Program-made: the position numbers and the translations under genes | The notes under the pieces: generated by a model | Seen by the model: only the letters and a program-made list of their open reading frames with translations | Told to the model about the DNA's origin: nothing | The model's database searches: none | DNA from: Leyella stercorea | GTDB lineage: Bacteria > Bacteroidota > Bacteroidia > Bacteroidales > Bacteroidaceae | Reading direction: 5' to 3' | Assembly: GCF_019052365.1 (NCBI RefSeq) | Contig: NZ_JAHQUY010000006.1 | Span: forward strand, 1 to 64,000 | DNA: 64,000 bases | Part shown: in pieces, positions 42,861 to 50,599 of the stretch | How positions within the stretch are numbered: the first letter of the stretch is position 1 | Layout of the letters: every line of letters starts with the position of its first letter

Positions 42861-44165
42861 ATGATAAAACGACTTCTTTCTTTCCTTGACGCTTCGCCGG
42901 TGAACTTCCTGGCTGTCAAGAATATCGCAGACACTCTTCTTGCTAATGGTTTCCGCCGTGTAGACCCGTCACAGCCTTTAGGCGAGGTGAAGAGTGGCGA
43001 CCGCTTCTTTGTTACCAAGAACGACTCTTCTGTATTTGCTTTCCGCATCGGCAACAAGCCTATTGCCGACGCCGGCTTCCACATGATTTGCGCTCATTGC
43101 GACTCGCCTACTTTCCGCATCAAGCCCAACGCAGAAATGCTTACCGAGGGCGGCATCGTGAAGCTGAACACCGAGGTTTACGGTGGTCCGATTATGTCTA
43201 CATGGTTCGACCGTCCACTTACTCTTGCCGGTCGCGTGATTGTCAGAGGCGAGGACGTTATGCAGCCGCAGACTCTGCTGCTGCACATCAAGCGCCCACT
43301 CCTGCAGATAAGCAATCTTGCTATCCACTTCAACCGTCAGGTGAACGACGGCGTAGCTCTCAGCAAGCAGAAAGATGTGCTGCCGTTGCTCGGACAGATT
43401 ACAAGCAAGCTCGAAGCCGGCAATCTCTTGATGAATGTAATTCTTGAGGAACTGAACAGCAACGCAGCAGGACGCGAGTTCTGCGCTAAAGACATTCTCG
43501 ACTTCGACCTTTACCTTGCAGACGCAACTCCGGCGTGCACATTCGGCGTACACAACGAGTTTATATCTTCAGGACGTCTCGACGACCTCTCTATGTGCTA
43601 TGCTGGTCTTGAAGCTCTTATCGCTTCAGATACGACCGACACAACGCAGGTGCTCGCACTCTTCGACAACGAGGAGACTGGTTCGCAGACAAAGCAGGGT
43701 GCAGGTAGTCCGTTCCTCTCATTCATGCTGAAGCGCATCGCTCTTGCTCAAAGCAATACTGAGGAGGCTTACTATCAGGCAGTGGAGCGTGCGTTCATGA
43801 TTTCGGCTGACAACGCTCACGCTTGGCATCCTAACTATCCTGAGAAATACGACCCAACTAACCATCCTATGCTCGGCGGCGGACCGGTTATCAAGTTCAA
43901 TGCTGCACAAAAGTATGCTTCTGACGCTGTTTCGGCTGCAGTATTTGCAGGTCTTTGCGAGAAAGCGGGCGTTCCGTGTCAGCGTTTCGTAAATCATAGT
44001 GATGTAGCTGGCGGAAGCACATTAGGCAATATCCTTGCTTCGTCTATTCCGCTTCGTGGTGTGGATATGGGCAACGCTATCCTTGCTATGCACAGTTGTA
44101 GAGAGACGGGAAGCGTGGCTGACCATGTATACTGCGTGAAGGTATTTACAGAATTCTATTCGTAA
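42861..44165 (+). CDS. M18-family aminopeptidase
   Basis: This cytosolic two-zinc enzyme removes N-terminal residues, in this family preferably acidic or hydrophobic ones. The 434 residues contain the metal ligands in MICAHCDSPTFRIKPN, the catalytic Glu region LFDNEETGSQTKQGAGSPFL, FMISADNAHAWHPNYPEKYD and the C-terminal SDVAGGSTLGNILASSI with the last zinc His in EMHS-type AMHSCRETGS. Length is standard. It lies 12 bases ahead of a methyltransferase gene and heads that operon. Confidence 0.93.
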   Translation: MIKRLLSFLDASPVNFLAVKNIADTLLANGFRRVDPSQPLGEVKSGDRFFVTKNDSSVFAFRIGNKPIADAGFHMICAHCDSPTFRIKPNAEMLTEGGIVKLNTEVYGGPIMSTWFDRPLTLAGRVIVRGEDVMQPQTLLLHIKRPLLQISNLAIHFNRQVNDGVALSKQKDVLPLLGQITSKLEAGNLLMNVILEELNSNAAGREFCAKDILDFDLYLADATPACTFGVHNEFISSGRLDDLSMCYAGLEALIASDTTDTTQVLALFDNEETGSQTKQGAGSPFLSFMLKRIALAQSNTEEAYYQAVERAFMISADNAHAWHPNYPEKYDPTNHPMLGGGPVIKFNAAQKYASDAVSAAVFAGLCEKAGVPCQRFVNHSDVAGGSTLGNILASSIPLRGVDMGNAILAMHSCRETGSVADHVYCVKVFTEFYS

Positions 44166-44177
44166 CACCTTCGCCTC

Positions 44178-44927
44178 ATGACATTGAAGACATTGAACAA
44201 AACGACTATAGACGCTTCTCACGACCCGATGGGCAGCGCTATCAGCGACTACTATAAGAACGGAAGAGCGGCACATCTGCGTGTGCTCTCTTCCATGTTC
44301 GAAGAGGACGAAATGCCGGTTGAGCATCTGTTCCGATCTGAACAAGAGATGCCACAGCTTGAAAAGCGTGCATTAGAGATTGTACGTGGCAAGGTGTTGG
44401 ATATTGGTGCAGGAGCCGGATGCCATGCGCTTGTGTTGAAGAAAAAGGGATTTGAGGTGAAAGCCATTGATGTGTCGCCGCTAAGCTGCGAAGTAATGAA
44501 GGCTCGCGGAATAGAAGATGTGGAATGTATAAACCTCTTCGACCCTCAGCTGCAAGGCAAGTTCGACACTATTCTTTTGCTTATGAACGGCACGGGCATT
44601 GCAGGCAAACTCGCGCGCTTGCCGATGCTGCTCAACCGCTTGAAGGAACTGATGGCTGAAGGCGCACAGATTCTTATCGATTCAAGCGACTTGAAGTATA
44701 TTTACGAAAACGAGGACGGATCAGTGGATATTGATCTCGGAGGCAGCTATTATGGTGAGGTTGACTATCAAATGGTCTACAAGAACATAAAAGGCGACTC
44801 GTTCGATTGGCTATACGTGGACTCTACACTTCTGAAAGCAAGTTGCGAGCAATGCGGACTAAGCTGTAATGTTATAGAGGAAGGCGATCATTACGACTAT
44901 CTCGCACGGATTACGTCTACACAATAA
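44178..44927 (+). CDS. Class I SAM-dependent methyltransferase
   Basis: The 249 residues have the SAM loop VLDIGAGAGCHALVLKKKGF and the acidic end of strand 2 AIDVSPLSCEVMKARG, followed by LLMNGTGIAGKLARLPMLL. The methyltransferase type-11/25-like fold is clear, but the substrate is not recognisable. It follows the aminopeptidase by 12 bases and probably shares its transcript. The next gene is 126 bases away beyond a pair of direct repeats. Confidence 0.82.
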   Translation: MTLKTLNKTTIDASHDPMGSAISDYYKNGRAAHLRVLSSMFEEDEMPVEHLFRSEQEMPQLEKRALEIVRGKVLDIGAGAGCHALVLKKKGFEVKAIDVSPLSCEVMKARGIEDVECINLFDPQLQGKFDTILLLMNGTGIAGKLARLPMLLNRLKELMAEGAQILIDSSDLKYIYENEDGSVDIDLGGSYYGEVDYQMVYKNIKGDSFDWLYVDSTLLKASCEQCGLSCNVIEEGDHYDYLARITSTQ

Positions 44928-44952
44928 TAAAACGCCAGATTAATCAATATTA

Positions 44953-44996
44953 ATTGATACTCTAATTAACAGAAATCGATACTCTAATTAATAGAA
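44953..44996 (+). repeat. Tandem 22-base direct repeat upstream of FKBP gene
   Basis: ATTGATACTCTAATTAACAG plus AA (44953-44974) is followed directly by ATCGATACTCTAATTAATAG plus AA (44975-44996), with two differences. It lies 57 bases before the FKBP start, inside an AT-rich region, and may be an operator. Confidence 0.7.
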
Positions 44997-45053
44997 GACG
45001 ACGCATTAATCATCAATATCAATTCATATAACAACCAATATTAAATAGAAAGA

Positions 45054-45452
45054 ATGAACAAACGCGAATATGCTAAGGCAAACCTCGACTGGCTTGCTGC
45101 AAAAGCTGAAGAAGAAGGTGTGATTGCGCTTCCGGAAGGTATATATTATAAGGTGTTGAGCTCAGGAAACAACGACGGAAAGCATCCTACTCCACGCTCC
45201 ATCGTTACGGCTCATTACACCGGTCGCACAATAAACGGCAAGAAATTCGACTCAAGTCGTGGTGGCGCTCCTATTGCGTTCCGCTTGAGCGATCTGATAA
45301 AGGGTTGGATAGTAGCCATGCAACAGATGTGTGTAGGCGACAAATGGGAAGTGTATATCCCTGCAAATATGGGATACGGCAAGTTCTCGCAGCCAGGAAT
45401 ACCTGGCGGTTCGACACTTATATTCGAAATAGAATTATTAGGAATAGCGTAG
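45054..45452 (+). CDS. FKBP-type peptidyl-prolyl cis-trans isomerase
   Basis: The 132 residues contain one FKBP domain: VTAHYTGRTINGKKFDSS, LSDLIKGWIVAMQQMCVGDKW, IPANMGYGKFSQPGIPGGS and LIFEIELLGI. It lacks a signal peptide, so unlike many Bacteroidetes FKBPs it should act in the cytoplasm on protein folding. A short helical N-terminal extension precedes the domain. It is monocistronic with a terminator that overlaps its last codons. Confidence 0.92.
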   Translation: MNKREYAKANLDWLAAKAEEEGVIALPEGIYYKVLSSGNNDGKHPTPRSIVTAHYTGRTINGKKFDSSRGGAPIAFRLSDLIKGWIVAMQQMCVGDKWEVYIPANMGYGKFSQPGIPGGSTLIFEIELLGIA

Positions 45453-45477
45453 CAATTGCTACACTATTCCTTTTTTA
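45440..45477 (+). terminator. Terminator overlapping the end of the FKBP gene
   Basis: AGGAATAG (45440-45447) pairs with CTATTCCT (45464-45471) and GTAGC (45449-45453) with GCTAC (45458-45462), followed by six T. The stop codon at 45450-45452 lies within the stem. Confidence 0.85.
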
Positions 45478-45517
45478 TATACTTCATCAAGAACTTTGAG
45501 TATACTTGATAAGACAA

Positions 45518-46117
45518 TTAGTCGAGCAACGTTGAAGCTCTTACACGCGACAAAGTTTCTGGTGTCATCTGCAAATAGCTTGCTATGTATACAAGCGGAG
45601 CGCGAAGCACCACCTGCGGCATAAGCTTACATAACTTCTTGTAACGATCCTGTGCAGTCTCGAAGCGCACAAGGTCGGCATGTACCTGAGAAGTAATAAG
45701 GCTCTCCTCAAGAATTTTGCGATAGAGAATCTGTATGTTGACGTTATGCAGAGCCACTCTCTCAAGGTCCACCTTAGGAATAGCATACACGACAGTAGGT
45801 TCGAGGGTTTCTATCTGGAGATGTGTAGGTTCCTCCTTAAAGAGGCTTTCTATACACATAACGATAGTATGATCCTGCGCAAGATGTTCTGTCACTTCCT
45901 TGCCATGCTTGAAGTAGAACTGGCGCATCAAACCACGGTCGATGTAGTAAAAGTTACGGCACACGTCGCCCTCCTTAAGCACCAGTTCACCTTTCGGGTA
46001 CTTAATCGGAACAAGAATGCTTTCGAGAGCATCAAGCTCTTCATGCGTCATAGTACTGTATCTTCGCGCTAACTCGCGAGCTACGTCGCGGGTATTGGCG
46101 TTGAACTTCTCTTTCAT
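45518..46117 (-). CDS. Crp/Fnr-family transcriptional regulator
   Basis: The 199 residues have a cyclic-nucleotide-type beta-roll (about 25-130; KGELVLKEGDVCRNFYYIDRG and LMRQFYFKHGKEV), a linking helix and a C-terminal helix-turn-helix LVYIASYLQMTPETLSRVRA. The beta-roll lacks the clear phosphate-binding cassette arginine of Crp, so it may not bind cAMP; no Fnr-type iron-sulfur cysteines are seen at the N-terminus. It lies 72 bases downstream of lepA in the same direction and may have its own promoter. Confidence 0.87.
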   Translation of the reverse strand: MKEKFNANTRDVARELARRYSTMTHEELDALESILVPIKYPKGELVLKEGDVCRNFYYIDRGLMRQFYFKHGKEVTEHLAQDHTIVMCIESLFKEEPTHLQIETLEPTVVYAIPKVDLERVALHNVNIQILYRKILEESLITSQVHADLVRFETAQDRYKKLCKLMPQVVLRAPLVYIASYLQMTPETLSRVRASTLLD

Positions 46118-46189
46118 AAGATACTTTCCTTTCTATTCTATTTTTTAGTAAACAAGTTGAGTTTATATGTAGTCTAATAGACAAGTCTC

Positions 46190-47971
46190 TTAGTCGAGTT
46201 TAAGCACGGCAAGGAATGCCTTCTGCGGCACTTCCACGTTACCGATTTGCTTCATGCGTTTCTTACCCTTCTTCTGCTTCTCAAGCAACTTACGCTTACG
46301 GCTAACGTCACCACCGTAACACTTGGCTGTAACGTCCTTGCGCACACACTTGATGGTCTCGCGAGCCACAATCTTTGCGCCGATAGCTGCCTGAATTGCA
46401 ATATCGAACTGCTGGCGCGGGATAAGGTCTTTCAACTTCTCGCACATCTTGCGTCCGATTGTAACGGCATTGTCCTGATGTGTCAATGCAGAGAGTGCGT
46501 CTACCGGCTCACCGTTGAGCAGAATATCGAGCTTTGCAAGACGCGACGGACGGAAACCGTCGAGATGATAGTCGAACGAAGCATATCCCTTGCTTATCGA
46601 CTTCAACTTATCGTAGAAGTCGATGACAATTTCGCCCAACGGAAGCATGAAGTGCAACTCAACACGATTGCCACTAACGTATTCCTGATTGATAAGTTCA
46701 CCACGCTTGTCGAGACAGAGCGTCATAATCGGACCGATAAAGTTGGTGGTTGTGATGATTGTTGAGCGGATGTACGGCTCTTCAATATGGTCAATCATTG
46801 TCTGTTCCGGCAATCCTGACGGGTTATGAACTTCCTTTACATTGCCATGCTTGTCATAAACCATGTACGACACGTTGGGAACAGTTGTGATTACGTCCAT
46901 ATTGAACTCACGATCAAGGCGTTCCTGCACAATCTCCATGTGCAAGAGTCCGAGGAAGCCGCAACGGAAACCGAAGCCAAGCGCTACCGACGACTCGGGA
47001 GAGAACGTGAGCGAAGCGTCATTAAGCTGCAACTTCTCAAGCGAAGCACGCAGATTCTCGTAATCATTCGGGTCGATAGGATAAACTCCGGCGAACACCA
47101 TCGGTTTCACTTCCTGGAAACCTGCAATCGCCTTGTCGCATGGTCGTGCTACGTGAGTGATTGTATCACCCACCTTAACCTCAGTAGCATCCTTGATACC
47201 CGAAATAATATATCCTACCTCACCTGTCTCAAGTACATCGCGAGGCACCATATCCATTTTCAGCACACCAACCTCATCGGCAACATATTCCATACCGGTG
47301 TTGAAGAACTTCACTTTATCACCCTTGCGTATCTCGCCATTCTCTATCTTGAAGTAAGCGATGATACCACGGAACGAATTAAACACAGAGTCGAAGATAA
47401 GCGCCTGAAGCGGAGCTTTCGTGTCACCATTAGGATGCGGCACTCGCTCTACGATTGCAGCAAGCACTTCGTCGACGCCCTCACCAGTCTTACCCGATGC
47501 GCGCAGAATGTCTTCACGCTTACATCCGATAAGCTCGATTATCTCGTCCTCCACCTCATCCGGCATTGCGCTCGGCATGTCTATCTTGTTGAGCACGGGG
47601 ATAATCTCCAAGTCGTGCTCAATAGCCATATAGAGGTTAGAGATGGTCTGTGCCTGCACACCCTGTGTAGCATCGACAACGAGCAAAGCACCTTCGCAGG
47701 CAGCAATGCTTCGCGACACTTCGTAAGAAAAGTCGACGTGCCCCGGAGTGTCAATAAGATTCAATATATACGTTTCGCCATTATGCTTGTACTCCATCTG
47801 GATAGCGTGACTCTTGATGGTTATACCACGCTCACGCTCCAGATCCATGTTATCCAACATCTGGCCTTCAGTTATCTTGATAGTTTGTGTACGCTCCAAC
47901 AATCGGTCGGCAAGTGTCGACTTGCCATGGTCGATATGAGCAATAATACAGAAATTCCTTATATTATTCAT
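46190..47971 (-). CDS. lepA: Elongation factor 4 (LepA)
   Basis: LepA is a ribosomal GTPase that affects translation initiation and back-translocation. The 593 residues are normal. GTPase motifs: [15 protein letters not shown] (G1), RGITIKSH (G2), DTPGHVDF (G3) and NKIDMP (G4). The C-terminal signature with [20 protein letters not shown] and [11 protein letters not shown] is diagnostic. A minus-strand TAATTTTG -7 element at 48002-47995 lies 24 bases ahead of the start and is divergent from the small lipoprotein gene. Confidence 0.97.
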   Translation of the reverse strand: MNNIRNFCIIAHIDHGKSTLADRLLERTQTIKITEGQMLDNMDLERERGITIKSHAIQMEYKHNGETYILNLIDTPGHVDFSYEVSRSIAACEGALLVVDATQGVQAQTISNLYMAIEHDLEIIPVLNKIDMPSAMPDEVEDEIIELIGCKREDILRASGKTGEGVDEVLAAIVERVPHPNGDTKAPLQALIFDSVFNSFRGIIAYFKIENGEIRKGDKVKFFNTGMEYVADEVGVLKMDMVPRDVLETGEVGYIISGIKDATEVKVGDTITHVARPCDKAIAGFQEVKPMVFAGVYPIDPNDYENLRASLEKLQLNDASLTFSPESSVALGFGFRCGFLGLLHMEIVQERLDREFNMDVITTVPNVSYMVYDKHGNVKEVHNPSGLPEQTMIDHIEEPYIRSTIITTTNFIGPIMTLCLDKRGELINQEYVSGNRVELHFMLPLGEIVIDFYDKLKSISKGYASFDYHLDGFRPSRLAKLDILLNGEPVDALSALTHQDNAVTIGRKMCEKLKDLIPRQQFDIAIQAAIGAKIVARETIKCVRKDVTAKCYGGDVSRKRKLLEKQKKGKKRMKQIGNVEVPQKAFLAVLKLD

Positions 47972-47994
47972 TGATATATATCAGTTTTTACATG

Positions 47995-48032
47995 CAAAAT
48001 TACTTATTTTTTCTGACAATTAGGTATCTTTG
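47995..48032. promoter_or_regulatory. Divergent -7 elements of lepA and the lipoprotein gene
   Basis: The minus strand carries TAATTTTG (48002-47995) for lepA and the plus strand TATCTTTG (48025-48032) for the lipoprotein. Both match TAnnTTTG; neither has a clear -33 box. Confidence 0.5.
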
Positions 48033-48054
48033 CACAAGAAAAACAACTAAGAAA

Positions 48055-48456
48055 ATGAAAACGTTTTTATATTGCGCCATAGCAAGTGCCATGCTGCTCT
48101 GCAGTTGCCACGAGAGTATTGAAAAACGCGCCCAGCGCGAGGCCCGTGAATACACGGAAAGAAACTGCCCCACTCCGGTTCTCAACTACATGCGTACGGA
48201 TAGTGTTGTCTTCGAAATGAACACGAGGACATACCATTATTATTGTTCGATAATGGACGAGTTGGACGACGCTAAAGTATTCGAAATGAACCGCAAACTT
48301 ATTGTCGACAACTTCATGAAGCAAATTGACGAAAGCACAAGTCTGCGCGCCTACAAGAGCGAAGGTTTCAACTTTGCATTGACTCTGCACTCGGGCAAGG
48401 ACTCGAAAGTGAAGTATTTCGACAAAGTGTACACGCCGAAAGAGTACAACAAGTAA
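48055..48456 (+). CDS. Small lipoprotein, unknown function
   Basis: The 133-residue protein starts MKTFLYCAIASAMLLCSC, a lipoprotein signal with lipobox LCSC and Cys 18 as the likely lipidated residue. The mature part is mixed alpha/beta with many charged residues (HESIEKRAQREAREY, then TLHSGKDSKVKYFDKVY) and no recognisable family; it may resemble small DUF4878-like lipoproteins, but I would not insist. ATG at 48055 is fixed by the signal peptide although the frame is open from 47971. It converges on menB. Confidence 0.7.
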   Translation: MKTFLYCAIASAMLLCSCHESIEKRAQREAREYTERNCPTPVLNYMRTDSVVFEMNTRTYHYYCSIMDELDDAKVFEMNRKLIVDNFMKQIDESTSLRAYKSEGFNFALTLHSGKDSKVKYFDKVYTPKEYNK

Positions 48457-48574
48457 GTTGAGAATCGAGAGTTGAAAGTTGAGAGTTGAAAGTTATGATA
48501 TGTAAAATTCCAACAATTTCAAAAACAATAATTGGTAATCATAACTCCCAATTCTCAATTCTCAACTCTCAACT
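48456..48574. repeat. Repetitive imperfect palindrome between convergent genes
   Basis: The left arm (48456-48499) has several AGTTGA/GAGAGTTGA units ending in AGTTATGAT, and the right arm (48538-48574) is a near reverse complement beginning ATCATAACT and ending CTCAACTCTCAACT. It may work as a two-way terminator for the lipoprotein gene and menB. Confidence 0.65.
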
Positions 48575-48583
48575 GGACAAACT

Positions 48584-49411
48584 CTACGGCAGTTTCGGAT
48601 ACTTGCTGAAGTCGGGCTTGCGCTTCTCAAGGAACGCCTTGCCACCCTCCTGCGCTTCATCAAGCATATAATAGAGCATTGTTGCGTCACCGGCAAGTTC
48701 CTGAATACCAGCCTGACCGTCGAGTTCGGCATTGAGACCTGCCTTTATCATACGTAGAGCGAGAGGCGAACGCTCCATCATTGTCTCAGCCCACTCTACG
48801 CAGGTGTCCTCAAGTTCATCGAAAGGCACAACCTTGTTGACCATCCCCATTCGCTCAGCCTCAACAGCCGAATATTGACGGCAGAGGAACCAAATCTCGC
48901 GAGCCTTCTTCTGACCTACGATGCGAGCCAGATAGCTTGCGCCGAAGCCAGCGTCGAACGAACCCACCTTAGGTCCGGTCTGTCCGAAGATTGCGTTATC
49001 GCTTGCAATGGTTAGGTCGCACATCAAGTGAAGCACATGACCGCCACCGATAGCGTAGCCGTTGACCATAGCGATAACCGGTTTAGGCAGCGAGCGGATC
49101 TGCTTCTGCACGTCGAGCACATTAAGACGAGGCACGCCATCCTCACCAACATAACCGCCGCGTCCCTTCACGTGCATGTCGCCACCCGAGCAGAACGCCT
49201 TATCGCCTGCGCCGGTAAGGATTACGACGCTGATGCGCTGCGCCTCACGACACCATGCGAATGCCTGCGACATCTCCCATGTAGTGCGCGGTGTGAATGC
49301 GTTGCGATAGCGCGGACGATTGATCGTTATCTTCGCTATGCCATTATATTCTTCGAAGAGTATCTCCTTAAAGTCGAAACCTTCAATGGTTTTCCAATTT
49401 CTTGTCTCCAT
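48584..49411 (-). CDS. menB: 1,4-dihydroxy-2-naphthoyl-CoA synthase
   Basis: MenB closes the naphthalene ring of menaquinone from o-succinylbenzoyl-CoA. The crotonase-fold protein has 275 residues with [38 protein letters not shown] (oxyanion hole and the GGDxxxRG-like turn), [39 protein letters not shown] and the C-terminal [16 protein letters not shown]. These motifs separate it from ordinary enoyl-CoA hydratases. No other men genes are in the window. It follows the TSCPD protein gene by 49 bases. Confidence 0.95.
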   Translation of the reverse strand: METRNWKTIEGFDFKEILFEEYNGIAKITINRPRYRNAFTPRTTWEMSQAFAWCREAQRISVVILTGAGDKAFCSGGDMHVKGRGGYVGEDGVPRLNVLDVQKQIRSLPKPVIAMVNGYAIGGGHVLHLMCDLTIASDNAIFGQTGPKVGSFDAGFGASYLARIVGQKKAREIWFLCRQYSAVEAERMGMVNKVVPFDELEDTCVEWAETMMERSPLALRMIKAGLNAELDGQAGIQELAGDATMLYYMLDEAQEGGKAFLEKRKPDFSKYPKLP

Positions 49412-49460
49412 ATATTTTTTTTTATTATATTAGGTGCGTCACGTAAGGACGGCACCGAAG

Positions 49461-49712
49461 TTAATAGCCCATCTGCTCCAAGGCTGCAGCAAGCTGGTCA
49501 GGACAACTTGTGTCCTTACTGCCGCAGGTGATGCCCTTGAGCGTCTGCTTTATCTCTGCAGCCGGCTTACCGACAGCGAGGGCGCAGATACCCTTAAGGT
49601 TGCCGTTGCAGCCGCCGAGGAAAGAAAGGTTGCGGATGATGCCGGCCGCATCAACGTCGATAGTGATAAGTCGGCTGCATGTGCCGCAGGTTACGTACTC
49701 CAAATGATTCAT
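49461..49712 (-). CDS. TSCPD-domain small protein (TIGR03905 type)
   Basis: The 83 residues match the stand-alone TSCPD family, with cysteines in YVTCGTCSRLI, FLGGCNGNLKGICALAVG and the name-giving TSCPDQLAAAL. The same domain occurs at the end of some ribonucleotide reductases, where it binds metal or nucleic acid. Function of the short form is unknown. It lies ahead of menB and behind yebC on the minus strand, with hairpins upstream. Confidence 0.88.
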   Translation of the reverse strand: MNHLEYVTCGTCSRLITIDVDAAGIIRNLSFLGGCNGNLKGICALAVGKPAAEIKQTLKGITCGSKDTSCPDQLAAALEQMGY

Positions 49713-49737
49713 GCCTAATATTGTTATCTTCTAAAGC

Positions 49738-49811
49738 GTTCCGCAGGAACAACACTTGCGGAACATCTGTTGTCAACTAAAAAAAGAGTGGCTGTAGCCA
49801 ACCACTCTTTT
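49738..49811 (-). terminator. Two hairpins between yebC and the TSCPD gene, including yebC terminator
   Basis: AAAAGAGTGG (49782-49791) pairs with CCACTCTTTT (49802-49811) and is followed on the minus strand by more T, a good terminator for yebC. A second stem, GTTCCGCA (49738-49745) with TGCGGAAC (49757-49764), lies just beyond it. Confidence 0.8.
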
Positions 49812-49832
49812 CAATATTTTTTATTCTTACTC

Positions 49833-50570
49833 TTACTCAGCCTCTTCCGGCTTCATGTTTGTGTAAACGTTCTGTACATCGTCAAACTCCTCAAGGCGCT
49901 CAACCATCTTGTCGATGGTAGCACGCTGCTCAGCGTCAAGGTCCTTAAGGTCGTTAGGTACGTATGTGAACTCGCCACCGATATCTTCAAAGCCCTGCTC
50001 CTCGAGGAACTTCTGGATTTGTGCGTAAGCCTTTACATCGTCACCGTAGATAGTGATTGTGCCTTCCTCGTCGTCCTCGTCGAACTCGTCCTCAACGTTG
50101 AAGTCGATGAGCTCAAGAATAAGCTCTTCCATGTCCACGCCGTCTTTCTTCTTAAAAGTGAACACGCACTTGTGGTCGAAGAGGTAAGAAAGCGAACCAG
50201 TTGTACCGAGTGTACCGTTGAACTTGTTGAACACCGAGCGAACGTCGCCTACAGTACGTGTAGTGTTGTCGGTAAGTGTGTCAACGAAGACAGCGATGCC
50301 ATGAGGGCCATATCCCTCGTATGTTACTTCCTTGTACTCGCTCTGGTCCTTACCCATAGCGTTCTTGATAGCACGCTCGATGTTATCCTTCGGCATGTTC
50401 TCGCGCTTACATGTAGCGATGATAGAACGGAGTGACGGGTTGTTCTCAGGTTCCGGACCGCCTGCCTTAACAGCGATAGCGATCTGCTTGCCCAGACGGG
50501 TGAATGTCTTAGCCATGTGGCCCCAACGCTTCAGCTTTGTAGCTTTGCGGTATTCAAATGCTCTTCCCAT
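49833..50570 (-). CDS. YebC/PmpR-family protein
   Basis: The 245 residues follow the YebC pattern: MGRAFEYRKATKLKRWGHMAKTF at the start (slightly unlike the usual AGHSKWANI), NPSLRSIIATCKRENMPKDN, YEGYGPHGIAVFVDTLTDN, GTLGTTGSLSYLFDHKCVF and the C-terminal TYVPNDLKDLDAEQ. YebC proteins act as DNA-binding regulators or, in more recent work, as aids for translation of proline-rich stretches. It lies 29 bases after pheT and ends in a terminator. Confidence 0.93.
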   Translation of the reverse strand: MGRAFEYRKATKLKRWGHMAKTFTRLGKQIAIAVKAGGPEPENNPSLRSIIATCKRENMPKDNIERAIKNAMGKDQSEYKEVTYEGYGPHGIAVFVDTLTDNTTRTVGDVRSVFNKFNGTLGTTGSLSYLFDHKCVFTFKKKDGVDMEELILELIDFNVEDEFDEDDEEGTITIYGDDVKAYAQIQKFLEEQGFEDIGGEFTYVPNDLKDLDAEQRATIDKMVERLEEFDDVQNVYTNMKPEEAE

Positions 50571-50599
50571 TTTGTTTTATATTGTATTTTTATTGTTTA

